Both the position numbers and the translations under genes were made by a program. A stretch of DNA of 64,000 bases from the NCBI GenBank assembly GCA_030374765.1, contig JARGXX010000100.1:1612001-1676000 (forward strand). Reading direction: 5' to 3'. Each line of letters begins with the position of its first letter. Position 1 is the first letter of the stretch. The stretch comes from Agarophyton chilense. Taxonomy: Eukaryota; Rhodophyta; Florideophyceae; Gracilariales; Gracilariaceae. Below, in pieces: positions 47,456 to 59,800 of this stretch. Below the pieces are notes generated by a model. That model saw only the letters and a program-made list of their open reading frames with translations, did not search any database and had not been told where the DNA came from.

Positions 47456-48657
47456 GTTGTGCAAAGTGTCACAAGAGGCCGAGAGAGATGACTTGACAGC
47501 AACAGACGAGTGAACAACAACAACAGACAACAACAACAAAGTAAAAACAACAAACAACAAATAATTCTTCAAGATTGAACAGACAATAGTCTGCGGGCGC
47601 ACTGGCAGGGCTTCCTATACCCGCGTCCCTAAAGGTCGGACCCCTGGCCCCCAGAGCTCTTCTGGGTAGATAACGGTTTTCTGCAGTCTAACTCCTCCCA
47701 CGTCAAAAGAAGAAGGCGTGTTGCTCCTTACGAGGCTTCCAGAGGATGGTTAATGACCGAAGATATGCCTTCACCAAGTTGACCCTCTCTGGCCTCTTTC
47801 AAGAACTAGCGCAACCTCGAAACCGAAGCTACTTCAACACCAAGATACGCTTCTAACGAGCAATCAATGAAGATCGCACGCGGCCTGATCCTGAAAAGGA
47901 GGTCAGCCTTCGAAACGTCGCCTCCCGGCGTACTGCGGATCAAAAGCTCCTTATGGATGCTGTTCACAACAGTCCAAGTGCCCAACCACAAAGGTCGGGC
48001 TCACACACAAAGTCAAACAACCAGCCAAATGCAGTGCGCCACGGCACCCCGTCCACAAATGCACCCGCAAAGTTCAACCAGATCTTTCGACCGTCACTGT
48101 TATCCGCCCTAAAAGGACCAGTGGGGAACCCGCTTGACAGTACACCTGCTTTGGTTCAAGCCGCCAGGCTAACGTCCCCGAGTACAAGGAATCACCCAAA
48201 GTACCTCGGATCAACCGCTCGTCGCACAGGCAAAGATGCAGACCAAACACACAAACACACACGAACGCTGAGCCAAGAACTCCAGGCCCAGACTTCAACA
48301 AACACGGTCCTCAACCTCTCAGATCAGAACCTGCAACACGACGCAGGGATCCACAAAACAACGAAAGAGAGGGAGACCAAACGAAACGGATAGCGATCGA
48401 CAAACACGGGCAACAACGAGCACCCAAACACAATCACGATAATAACGTCCAACCACTACCACCACAACGCCCTCAGGGAGGAACGCAAGACCGAAAGAAA
48501 ATACCAACACCAACCCACGATACGGTCACACACCCGACGAAACGGCTACTACGGCGGAAACGATGAGAATAGAACAGCGAAACGGGTGAACGGCGGTGCG
48601 GGAGAGCGGCGAGAGACGAACTAGACGGCAGAGGTCAGCGGGGCTGGGCCCATAACC
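47456..48657 (-). other. 5' untranslated leader and PBS of A6
   Basis: Same order as in the other Copia-A copies, with the shared module at about 47593-47814 and the PBS at 48643-48657. No coding sequence is recognised. Confidence 0.8.
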
Positions 48658-49347
48658 TGTTGGATTGGGAAAATGCTGAAGGAAAGGTTGAGGGAATGAA
48701 AAGGAAGTTCGCCAGCTCTGGCTTGGATTTACTTGGAGGCGCTCAAACTTTCACTTATATACTACTTGAAAACGTCAGCTGTCTAGACTCCAACCCAAAG
48801 TAAACCCTAGACTACAAAGCAGGGACACTCAATACTACCAATCATATTCAAGCATGACATAAACCCTAGTCAATGTTCATTGCAACGCACAACAAGGCAA
48901 TACAACAGTGCACAGCCCATAATTACACTGACCTGTGCACAAATTCAATATGCCAGCACACACTACTTGCAATCCGCCTCCATACACATTCACGTTCCAG
49001 CACAGTACACCAAGTCTCCTGTAATACACATGTCACGTCTCTTCTCCAAGTACATTCGTTACACCTTGTGAGATGTGTTCATAGTACACCAGCTGGACAT
49101 GTTGAACAGCGTGCACAGTAGTACAAGTAGACCACGCACACACGTGTACCACAGACAAACCCAATACTGCCATACCACTTGTACACACCACATTGCATGT
49201 GCACATTTGCAGTAGCCAATCACAGCCCGAGTTCACGTTGAGATCCGACTGACACGCATATGCGCTCTTCCAGGGGCACCCTCCAAAACAGCCCATGCTC
49301 CCCTGCACTTTTGGTTTTCAGTGACAGCACAGGGTCAACAGCCAACA
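48658..49347 (-). repeat. 5' LTR of A6
   Basis: 690 bp, TGTTGG...CCAACA, TATA box at 48754-48761. Followed on the right by Copia-D pol. Confidence 0.9.
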
Positions 49348-51572
49348 TACGCAACCGTGTGCAACATTCCACAGTTGATGATACTCCTTACTTTTTGGTT
49401 ACTGGAAACAGGCCGTCACTGAAGCACGTGCGTGTGTTTGGATGTACCATATTTGTGCTCAGGACCCCTCGTGGACACAAGTTCGAGTTGCGTGCACTTG
49501 AAGGAGTGTACTTGGAGACTCTTGAGCATGGTGTCTACATGGTACTAGTCACTGGTGATGATGATACTCCGCGAATTGTGGAGTCCTGGCATGTGACTTT
49601 TGATGAGTTTAGGTTCCCCGGCATACCAGCTCTATCCAACTATATGGATGACGAGAGTGCGTCGGATGATGATTATGTGTCACTGATGGGCTCTGAGGAG
49701 ACTACTGGTGATGTCTCGGAAGGTTTCTCTGTCGATGTAGTGGACTTGGAAGACCAGAAAAACGAGCAACAAGACCCCATACCCCTGTTGGTGGAGTCCG
49801 AGTCCGACTCTGATGATGACGAAGACGATGTGGACGGCGTCGATAGTGATGATGGAGGGTCCTCATACGATCCTGACACATTCTCCACGCCCGATCAGGA
49901 ACCTCTGTACCCTCGTCGCACTCGTCGTCAACCGCACAAGTGGTTCATGGCTGGATCTGCGCAGTGTACTACGAACATCAACGTAACCACCAGCGATGAA
50001 CCAACACTGAAGGAGGCCATGTCCGCCACTCGGGAGGAGCGTTATATGTGGCAAGGGGACATTGACGCCGAGTTTGAATCATTGGAGTCCAAGGATACCT
50101 GGACACCAGACGACTCCCCTGCCTCGCAGCCTCTGCCCACGCATGTCATTCTAAAGGTGAAACGCAATGCCGATGCATCAGTTGAACGTTTCAAGGCTCG
50201 TGTGGTGGCTGGCGGAAACCACCAAACATATGGTGAGGACTACTTGGAAACATATGCCCCAGTGGTGTCGTTCACCCTGGTTCGTATTTTTCTGTACCTC
50301 TCGTTGTGCTTGCGCATGTTTCTGGCTTAAGAAGACGTGAAGACGGCGTTCCTCAATGTGGAGCTCGAGGAAGATGTGTGGTTCATGTCCCCTCGCGGCA
50401 TACCTGGGAACACTTCCTGCTGCCTCAAACTGCTCAAGGCCATCTATGGGCTCAAGCAGGCACACTTGGCATGGCATAAGAAACTATGCGCAGACCTGAA
50501 AAGCATGGGTTTCGAAGAATTACCCAGTGCCCCATGTGTGTTTCGCCGACGCAATGACCGCAATGAGGATGCCTTCGTGTTGGTGTATGTTGATGACCTC
50601 CTGATTTTTGCCACCTGTGCCATCGAACGAAGTGCAATTGTGGAGGAGCTCAAATATTTCTACAAACTTCGGATGACTGATGACGTGAGTCTGTTCCTCG
50701 GTGTTGAGTTGAAATGGACTTTGGATGCCGATGGTCGCCCTCTCCAGCTGACGTTAGGCCAGTCTGTGTACACGGAAAGCGTGTTGCGACGATTTGGGTT
50801 GGTACGATCGAGGCCGGCGTGCACACCAATGGTGGAGTCATTCTTTACCGGTTGGGCGGCTGAGGAAGAAAAGTCCATCCAGGACCCGCAATTGTACCAG
50901 CAAGTCATTGGATCGCTGTTGTACTTGGGGCTGCGCACTCGCCTGGACATACTTGCGCCAGTGCTTATCTTGGCTCGCTTCCAGAAATCACCAACGGCCT
51001 ATTGTCACAGGGCTGCAAAGCGCGTGCTGCGCTACCTACCAGGCACTTCTGGGCACACTCTGCACTACCGCGCTGGCTCTTGCGACTTGGACGTGTATGC
51101 TGACTCCGACTTCGCTGCAGAAAAGGTGGATCGCAAGTCCATGTCGGGATTCGTGGTGATGCTTGGATCGGCCACATGTGTTTCGGGTTCAAGGAAACAG
51201 GCATCCGTTGCGTTGTCTACTGGTGAGGCCGAGTACTACGCGTTGACCTTAGCCGCGCAGGAGCTCATTTGGTTAGTGCGTGTGTTTGGTGAGATCGGAT
51301 TGGAAGGGGATGCAGCAGTGCCTGTGCGTTCGGACAACCAGTGTGCAATTGATTGGGCAACTGGTGAGCGCTGTCCATCGGGTCGCGCGAAGCACATCGA
51401 CGTGAGGCTGCACTTCATCCGAGAACTGGTTAACACCTCTTTCTTAAACGTCATTTACGTTCCCAGTGAGGACAATGACGCAGACATTCTTACGAATCCA
51501 CTGACGCCTGTCCTACATGACAACAATGTGAAGCGCGTAGAACTTGGAGGAGCAGTCGAGGAGGAGTGTTGA
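49348..51572 (+). pseudogene. Copia-D pol: end of integrase, RT and RNase H, one nonsense codon
   Basis: The fragment is colinear with Copia-C pol from IRNRVQHST onwards but has clearly diverged: nearly every line has several substitutions, and the acidic linker differs in length. A TAA at 50328-50330 interrupts RT just before DVKTAFLN. After it the frame is open: YVDDLLIF, RNase H AYxDSD-type and STGEAEYY motifs, and the C-terminus GAVEEEC. As in Copia-C, the stop codon is formed by the first bases of the LTR (TGTTGA, 51567-51572). Gag, protease and the integrase core are absent. Confidence 0.9.
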
Positions 51573-52006
51573 GTATTTAGGTCGATAGCCACTCCGACCT
51601 CCTGGGAAGCCTTGAAATAGTGGAAAACCAAAAGTGGATTTGAGCATGGGCACTTTTGGACACCCTCCGTGGAAAAACGCATATGCGCCTCATCTCAATC
51701 TCAACGTGAAACGGCCATCTGATTGGCTACTGCAAATGCCCTCATGCAACGTGGTGTGGACAAGTGTTCTGGTTCTAATGGGGCGTGTTGGGGCTTCGGC
51801 CCAAGTGGAGCGATCTGATTAAACGAGAGCGATGAATAAGCACGGGCTATGCAGTTGGACAGAATGTGCGAATGGGGGCTGGATATTGGGTTTGGCCGTA
51901 ACAGCCGAATCTGGGCTGCGCGGGGCGGTTGGCATTGGCGCACCACTTTGGATGATTTTTTGAGGTTTTATTAGTAATGATTTATCTTTGAAATTGTTTT
52001 GGCGCG
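51567..52006 (+). repeat. Copia-D 3' LTR, first part
   Basis: It starts TGTTGAGTATTTAGG. The first 45 or so bases differ from Copia-C. From about 51610 it is almost the same as the Copia-C LTR (GAGCATGGGCACTTTTGG, CGCATATGCGCC and so on). It is interrupted at about 52006 by a Copia-A LTR fragment and resumes at 52577-52695, ending TTTGTGA. Confidence 0.85.
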
Positions 52007-52576
52007 GTGTCTATACTCCAACCCAAAGTAAACCCTAGACTACAAAAGTAGGGACACTCAATACTACCAATCATATTCAAGCATGACATTAACCCTAGTC
52101 AATGTTCATTGCAGCGCACAACAAGGCAATATAACAGTGCACAGCCCATAATTACACTGACCTGTGCACAAATTCAATATGCCAGCACACACTACTTGCA
52201 ATCCGCCTCCATACACATTCACGTTCCAGCACAGCACACCAAGTCTTCTGTAATACATATGTCACGTCTCTTCTCCAAGTACATTCGTTACACCTTGTGA
52301 GATGTGTTCATAGTACACCAGCTGGACATGTTGAACAGCGTGCACAGTAGTACAAGTAGACCACGCACACACGTGTACCACAGACAAACCCAATACTGCC
52401 ATACCACTTGTACACACCACATTGCATGTGCACATTTGCAGTAGCCAATCACAGCCCGAGTTCACGTTGAGATCCGACTGACACGCATATGCGCTCTTCC
52501 AGGGGCACCCTCCAAAACAGCCCATGCTCCCCTGCACTTTTGGTTTTCAGTGGCAGCACAGGGTCAACAGCCAACA
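52007..52576 (-). repeat. Partial solo Copia-A LTR within the Copia-D LTR
   Basis: It matches Copia-A LTRs from the region after the TATA box (GTCTATACTCCAACCC) to the intact terminus CCAACA at 52576. The U5/R end of 120 or so bases is missing, together with about 135 bases of the surrounding Copia-D LTR. The loss therefore followed the insertion and removed sequence on the left side of the junction. Confidence 0.85.
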
Positions 52577-52695
52577 CATAGTAAATTGTCAAGGCTGACT
52601 ACCTTCATTTGTTTTTCTTCTTTTACTTTCGTTTCGTTCTCGTCTTTTTCTTTCTTTTCCTTTTCCTTTTCATAACCTGCGCTCACTTTGTGAAC
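52577..52695 (+). repeat. Copia-D 3' LTR, end part
   Basis: It matches the last 115 or so bases of Copia-C LTRs, including a degenerate polypyrimidine tract, and ends GCTCACTTTGTGA. The 42 bases that follow (52696-52737) hold nothing I recognise. Confidence 0.82.
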
Positions 52696-52737
52696 ATGGT
52701 TTCAAGAACAGGACGATGATAGTCTAGCAGACCTTAT

Positions 52738-53797
52738 CATGTCCTTGCCAGAGCCTTCCAGGGAATAAGATATACCATTCCGAGGAGGTCCGAGGCCTGG
52801 AAAGTCCCTAAACATTGAATGCGGTCGTGAAGCCGCTGAAAAATGGCTTTTCAATGACTACTTTGCTCCAACTCTCGTCTACATTCCCGGGTATTTTCAG
52901 CGTCGCTTTAGATTCTCGGTTTCAGTTTTCCGTCTTGTAGCAAAAGCAGTCGAACAGAATGATTCATACTTCAAACAACGTAGTGATTGCACAGGAAAGC
53001 GGGGTTTAGCAAGTTTGCAGAAAGTAACTGCTGCTCTTCGACTTTTGGCGAATGGATACACTGCAGATTGGGTTGACGAATACCTGAGAATTAGAGAGTC
53101 TACTGCTATTAACTGCTTCAAACGCTTCACGAAGGCCGTAGTTTATTGCTTTGGCGAAGAGTATCTGCGATGTCCAACGGTTGTAGACCTCAAAGTCATG
53201 CTGAGGAAATATGAGAAGCTTGGATTTCCTGGCATGCTTGGTAGTATAGATTGAATAAAATGGAGGTAGAAGCACTGTCCTACTTCTTGGAACTGTCAAT
53301 ATGCAGTCAAGGAATGAGTTCGGACCGCCACATTAGAAGCTATCGCAGATCATAGACTCTGGATCTGGTATGCATACTTCAGTATGCAGGGTTCAGCAAA
53401 CGACATCAACGTGTTTGAAGCCTCTACTCCTTGTAATCAAACGGCAGATGGTACGTACTCTCCTTCTTTAGAGTACAATATCGCTTGAGAGAAGAGAAAC
53501 ATCCCTTATTTGCTTTGTGACGGTATTTATCCAAAGTGTCCATTCTTTGTTCACTCTGTCTTACACCCAACTATGCAGAAAGAGAATGTTTTGGCCGTCT
53601 GTCAGAAAGGAAGACGCAAAGATCTTGAAAGAGCGTACGGTGTTTTGAAAGCATAAAAGCACATTCTAGAGCGTCTGTGCCGACTGTGGCACAAAGAAGA
53701 CATGAAAGACATCATCAAGTGCTGCATCGTACTACACCATATGATGGTTGAGTATCACGACGCATTAGCAGGCGATAAGAAGGAAGAGCAGGATAGT
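52738..53797 (+). pseudogene. PIF/Harbinger transposase relic
   Basis: Translation gives a family-typical protein: a region like GGPRPGKSLNI, then EKWLFNDYFAP, PGYFQRRFRFS, an N-terminal helical part (SLQKVTAALRLLANGYTADWVDEYLRI) and the DDE nuclease. The first catalytic Asp lies in GFPGMLGSID (53225-53251), the second in NDINVFEAS (about 53402-53425) and the Glu in KDLERAYGVLKA (about 53610-53655). In-frame stops include 53252-53254, 53267-53269 and one in LKA/KHILERL (about 53656), so it is dead. The only long open part is 53015-53254. The C-terminus VLHHMMVEYHDALAGDK is cut at 53797 by the Gypsy-E LTR. No terminal inverted repeats were found. Confidence 0.88.
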
Positions 53798-54463
53798 TGT
53801 AGTATTCTATTATGTCGGGGAATCCGATGGGTTGGTTTTTCGCGAAGTCGCGGTTGGAACTCACAAGTGAGTGATATCATCAGCATTGTGATATGAAACG
53901 ACACACCGCGTAGGATGCCAGGAGGCAGGGTACATTGTTGGAACACGTGGCATCACGAGTGGAGTGGCTTGCAACGGTGCATGTAGTGGCGATCCACGTG
54001 GCTGGTTTTACTACCCTTTGTAGCTAAACGTCCATTAGGGACCATATTAATACCGTGGTTTGGTTAAGTGGCTGACCACTGGATATTATTTAAATATTTA
54101 TTTGGCACTCGCCCTGCTACACAGTGTATAGTGTACCAGAGGTGAGCGCTGACTCCAAGTAAAGGAGACAACATGGGCATCATAACTATTCTGTTCCTCG
54201 CTTAGGATTCCTTAACCGGAGATCCGGACGAGCTATAATAGATACTCAGCCCCCGACCACTTCACGAGCCGTCTCGTACCTACGTCGCGTCAACGTTTTA
54301 CAGTTGCACTGTTCACTCTTGCTGGCGAGTAGTGGCCTTACACCCCACTTCCAGCTCGCTGGTGTTGGAGCTCTACCTCCCCTTTTCCTTCGCCGCAAGC
54401 GACCCATCGGCAGTCCGAACGCTGTTGAAGGTGTCTGCTCTCTCCGTTAGAGCGGATACTACA
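53798..54463 (+). repeat. 5' LTR of Gypsy-E
   Basis: The start TGTAGTATTC recurs at 63807 after a polypurine tract. I place the end at TACTACA (54457-54463), a perfect 7-base inverted repeat of TGTAGTA, which gives 666 bp and leaves a PBS-like TGG two bases later. An AT-rich stretch with TTTAAATA at 54089-54096 is a candidate TATA element. The first 31 bases agree with the 3' LTR at all but one position; after that the two diverge entirely. Confidence 0.72.
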
Positions 54464-54465
54464 AG

Positions 54466-54484
54466 TGGTCTCCCGATTTAGAAC
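54466..54484 (+). other. Candidate primer binding site of Gypsy-E
   Basis: TGGTCTCCCGATTTAGAAC starts three bases after the LTR end with the TGG expected for pairing to a tRNA 3' CCA. I could not identify the tRNA. The leader 54464-54678 that follows holds no other recognised feature. Confidence 0.45.
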
Positions 54485-54678
54485 CACTGTGGTCTGCTGC
54501 ACTGAACAATTCGTTCCTGGAACGTGGAATCGATATCGATACTTGGAAGAAGTGGAATCATTACAGTTATTGTTTATCGAACCACCTCCGGCAATGGCGG
54601 AATTCATCGTGGTTGAAAACGTGGTCGAGAAGTGGAAGACAACATTTGGTTCGCACCTGGACTCAGGTTTGTTCTAGG

Positions 54679-56832
54679 ATGCCGAAGACCCGAAGCCAGT
54701 CGAGTACTGTTCGCCCCGGTCCTGCAAACCCACCCCCGAAACCGAGGCTCGCCTCATCTGTAAAAGCCGGAGAGCGGCTTTATCGTCAAGCGATGTCGCG
54801 CTCACGCTCGGTGAATGATGAACGAGATCTCTCGGATGTACCGGCCCCTGTGGCAGCGGCAGTCACGCCTACCCTAGAAGCCGTAGTTGACCCGGAGGTC
54901 GTCGGACCTCAAGAAGAGGATGATTTGCGCAGGAAAGTGCGTCGTCTCAAGTCTGACTAAAGCGCTCCGCGTGTGCGCATGGTTGTGTTGGAATCCCAGA
55001 TCGCTGCTCTTATCGGTGATGTCGAACAATTACGCAGTGCGCATCAAGCACTCGTTCTTCAAGACGATGGGAAGCAGGTCTCTGCATCAGTGAAAACACT
55101 ACGTGAGGATTTGAACCATCTACTGGAGAGGTACGGGAATACGCCCGATGCGCTACCCGGCTTAACCGTGGATGTAGAGGAAGTTTTTACTCGAGTTAAC
55201 CCTCGTTTAGAACGCCTGGAGGAGGCAGTTCATGCGCAGACTGCTGCTAAACCAGTCGTGCTGGAAGAGGAAGGAGCTCTTTTGAAGGAAGCTTTTTCGA
55301 AGAAGTCGAAGTCACGACGTAAGAAGTGGAAGTCGGCACGTGATTCGAGTGATGAATCGTCAAGTACGGAGGGTTTCAGTTCCAGTACTGATGATTCTGA
55401 TGGTTCAGATACGTCAGATGAAGACGACAGTGATGATGCTCATCGAAGGTCCCGATCTCGGAAGAGTAACACGTCTTCGTGGTTAATGAGAAAAAAAGGC
55501 TCACCTTACAGAGGATTGAAGGTGTTCCCGTGCACGAATCCGCTTTATCGGAAGGTCCTGAATTACAGGTACTACCGTCTGAAGGTGAAGAGCAAGAAGC
55601 GCTCAGGACGCGAAACCACGAAGGTGAAGGATCACATCAAACGATTGAAGATCGGCCTTAATGATTTAGCATTTGCTGGGAAAACCCCCATTCTCGTTAT
55701 CGAGTTTTTCACTCGATTCTTTGCCGAAGCAGACACTCTAGAGATGAGTGAACCACAGGCATTTGTGTCTTTACCACACTTTCTGAAGGGTTTTTCTTTA
55801 GAGCAATATCGTTCTGTATGCGGATCATTGACAGCCGATGAAGGCGGCGTTACCTCATGGCCAGAGGCGGTGCAGTATTTGCTGCGCAGTTACGCGATTT
55901 CAAACACGATACGTCAAGCGATCCTGGACCTAAGCGATGTGACCCAAAAGCCTGAGGAGGGCGAAGCCGAGTACAGCTCAAGGCTTAACAAAGCTCCAGT
56001 CCGCTGTGGAAACGTCCACTTGACGGAGGACAAGATTATCTTGTACATCGACGGGCTGGATCCGAGCATCAAGTCGTTGATAGCTCGATATCAAATGCAG
56101 CATGGAAAAGTCTCCTTTTTGGAGTTAGTTCAGTTTGCGAAAGCTGAAGGAGACGCGGCCAGAGTGCGTGGTAGCCCCCGTCGTTCGGTGGCTTTTGGAA
56201 CCTCAATGGGTAAGGAGAAGATCTCCGCCAGAGTTAATCAGCGCAGCAAACTGCTACATCTGGAATCTCCAGTTGACACACGAGATTCGTCGTTGGCCCC
56301 CAAAGCGAGTGACTCGCATGAGGAGGCGGTTCATTTAATGGAATATACGGACTCTTCCGTACCTACAGTGGATCTCCCACACTCGGAGTCTCAGGAGGAG
56401 GAAGCCCTAATGGCTATGGAGGGCCGTCGCCCTATGTACCGTCCCTACACGGTGCCACCACAAGGAGGTTTTAAGAACGGGAAATCCGGATGGGTGGATA
56501 CTCGCACGGCATACCGTTCACAACCTATGTTGACCAACCGTCGTGACGGTTTGATTTGTTATTCATGTTATGGAAAACACCATTTGAGTGCAGAATGCAC
56601 GCTTCCTGCAAAGGATCTGAGTCGTATCATGACGAATTATGAAGCACTCTCAGAAGAGGAAAGGAGCCGCGTACCGGCAGGCATGTATTGGAAAGCCAAA
56701 AGTTGGTTTTCTCAGACACCAATGCGCCGGACGGACAAGCTGGTTGCTCCGAATGCTGAAGTGTTACAACCCAGAACCCCGGTAGGAAGAGGCGCCTTTG
56801 AGGCGAAGCAGCCGGTGCAACCGGAAAACTAA
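54679..56832 (+). pseudogene. Gypsy-E gag with CCHC zinc knuckle, one nonsense codon
   Basis: The ATG at 54679 (MPKTRSQSS) opens a frame that is stopped by TAA at 54958-54960 and then resumes in the same frame to 56832. The N-terminus is Pro/Ser rich. Charged and Leu-spaced sequence around 54920-55070 (RRKVRRLKSD, LESQIAALIGDVEQL) suggests a coiled coil. A Ser/Asp-rich acidic stretch lies at about 55330-55450, and the capsid-like part follows at about 55640-56130. The C-terminal knuckle C-x2-C-x4-H-x4-C is at 56557-56598. The end of the frame overlaps the pol frame by 31 bases. Confidence 0.85.
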
Positions 56833-59800
56833 GTGAGGGAGCCCCTAGCCGGTCGGCACTAGTCGATCCCGTAGTGCTGACCAGGGAGAGCTCGCCTCCC
56901 TGCTCCCGCGCTTGGAAGCCCAAGATTCTCTTGAGGCCTCCCAAATTTCCGCCGTACGGAATCAATCCGCCGGACAGAAAGCGAGTACAGTTTGACTGTG
57001 AGTTACATCGTCCTTGGAGACGTTATACTTGTTCGTCAAAACGGTAAAGTTACCTCATGGTAGTGTCTAAAAGAAACTATAAGGTCAATGCCGACATCGG
57101 CTCTGACAGGAATCTGTTATCTCGTCGATTGACTATCCTGGACACAGGTGCTGGTCCGAACTTTATACGGGAATCGGAGCTTGCTCCTGCTGACTTAGAA
57201 CGTATTCGATACGGTCTTTTACCGGACATCCGGGATGCCAACAAAAAGGCTTTGAAGACACTGGGAACAGTTCGACTCGTGGTGCGTGTGGGACGCTTTG
57301 TAGTCCTAGTCGACTTCATCGTCTGTAAGACGTTAGCTGCACCAGTGGTACTGGGATGTGATTATTGCGACAAGTTTGTCGAAGCCATTCGCCCGCGAAG
57401 AAAACTAGTGGAACTAGATGATGGATCAATGGTACCAATTTTTCGCATGCCAATGCGTCGTTGCTCTGAAGCACCTCCATTTCCCCCATCTATGGAATAC
57501 GGGAAATCCCGAGGACGTGTCTCGCCGACGATTCTAGTAGCGAAGAGTGCCATGCTGAAGGCGCAAACCCAAACTTGGGTTCAAGTAAGAACAGAACGAC
57601 AAAGACTCGTTGTAATTCAACCGAATACTCGGATTTACGAATCCCGTGGATTGCTAGTCGCTAACGGCATTGTTCAGGTTGATCCTGGTAGCTCCTTTTG
57701 GATACTAGTGAGTAACTTCACCGATAACGATTATCAGATACCGAAGAATCAGGTTGTTGCAACAGCTTTGCCTCATCCCACAGTGGTGGTCCCTACTCAT
57801 ATTTGTACTGCAGAAGTATTGGGATTAACCCATGTCGGTGACACAGACGAAGAACTGCAAACTCCGTCTGGAGATCAATTGCAAACGGCAAAGGATCCAG
57901 AGAGCCTGGTCGATGAGCTAGACTTAGCACATGTGTCGGAACACTACAGAACGAAGATTAGGTCTATGCTGAAGAAGTATACACCCATGTGGAGTGGAAA
58001 ACTAGGAGAGATCTCCGCTACGGAACACCACATTGATTTGGTCTCAGGGTCACGACCCATCTCCCAACCACCCTACAGAGCGGGACCGCAAACTCGCCAA
58101 ATCGAGGAGGAGAATGTCAGCAAAATGCTGGAAGAAGGAGTAATCGAAGCAGCTCAATCTGCTTGGGCCTCACCAGTGGTGCTGGTTTCGAAACCTGATG
58201 GTTCTTTACGATTCTGTATCGACTGTCGAAAACTGAACGCAGTAACAGTTCGAGATACATACCCGTTGCCTCGAATGGACTAATGTATTGACAGCTTAGG
58301 AGAAGCGAGCGTGTTCACCACGTTGGACGCCCACTCGGGCTATTGGCAGGTGCCTGTAGCGGAAGTAGACCCAGATAAAACCGCATTTTCGTGTCATGCC
58401 GGTCTCTACCGTTTCAAAAGGATGCCCTTTGGCTTAACGAATGCACCGGCTACTTTCCAGCGTACTCTGGAAATCTTGCTCTCAAGATACAAGTGGAAGA
58501 CTTGTTTAGTCTATTTGGACGATGTGATCATCTTTTCCCAGGATGTGGAAAGCCATTTACGGCATGTCGAGGAGATCTTCAAAGCACTACAGAGCGCAGG
58601 TATCACCTTGAAGTTCGAGAAATGCGAATTTTTCGCTGGCACCGTCCAATACTTAAAACATGTGATCAAGCCGGGAGAGCTTTCCATTCAAGAGGCACAA
58701 ACAGCGGCTCTCCGCGAAGTACAACCTCCGTCGACATAGAAGCAGTTGCGTTCTTTCCTCGGCTTGTGCAACGTCTACCGACGATTCGTGCCGCGATACT
58801 CGCATATAGTGGCACCGCTCAACGCAAAGCTGCGTAAAGGACAACCAGTACAGCTGAAACAATTCAGACAAGCTGAAGTGGAAGCGTTCGACACGCTGAA
58901 GACAAAGATTATTACAGCCCTAGTCTTGGCGCTGCCCATCCCCAACCTGCCATACTCAGTGGATACTGACTCTAGCGAGTACCAAGTAGGGTGTGCCCTT
59001 TTTCAAACACACCCTGACGGTGAACGCAAACCCATTGGCTACTGGTCAAGATCGCTGAACGCAGCTGAGAAGAAGTATTCAGTTTCAGAAAAGGAATGCC
59101 TTGCAGTCGTTTGGGCTCTAACCACATTGCGACCGTATCTCCAAGGAGAACGTTTTACCGTCAACACGGATCATTCGTCTCTACGATGGTTACTGTCCAT
59201 TACAGACCCGTCTGGTCGTCTCACACGATGGCGCTTACGCCTTTCTGAATTCGATTTCGAAGTGAAGAATAAGAAGGGATTGGCCAATGTCCAATCTGAT
59301 GCGCTATCGCGACTCAAAACACTGGCCGAAACCCAAGGCGAAATCGATGAGGAGATACCTGGCTTCTACATGGAGACCCATTCACCATTTTTTGAAGAAG
59401 AGGAACAAGAGACCCTTGATGATTATTCGGATGCAGACCCGTTCCTTGCATTAGCAGACACTGACCCTTCAGTTCAACTCGAGCGAATCTCGTGCACTGA
59501 GCTCCTCAATGAGCAACACGCCGATACGTTTTGTGCGTCGATACACTCTCGTCTTAACGGGGGGGAGGAGCTCCCCTTTTCACTAGATTCACGAGGAATA
59601 CTGTTAAGACATGTCGAAAAGCATGATCAGGTCGTGATTCCACACGTCTTGAAAAGTCGAGTACTCCATCTGGCACACTACAGCAGGCTGTCTGGTCATC
59701 CAGGAGGAACGAAATTGTTCATGACTCTAAGAAGAGATTTTTACTGGCCTACTTTGGCAATGGACTGCCATGCTACACTGAGGTTGTGTACAACATGTGC

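Larger units (their letters stand above)
46729..49347 (-). mobile_element. Copia-A element A6, 5' part only
   Basis: The 5' LTR is 48658-49347, PBS 48643-48657, leader 47456-48657 and gag 46729-47455. It is cut at 46728 by the inserted A5. The right LTR end abuts Copia-D pol (flank TACGC), so A6 inserted into Copia-D. Confidence 0.9.
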
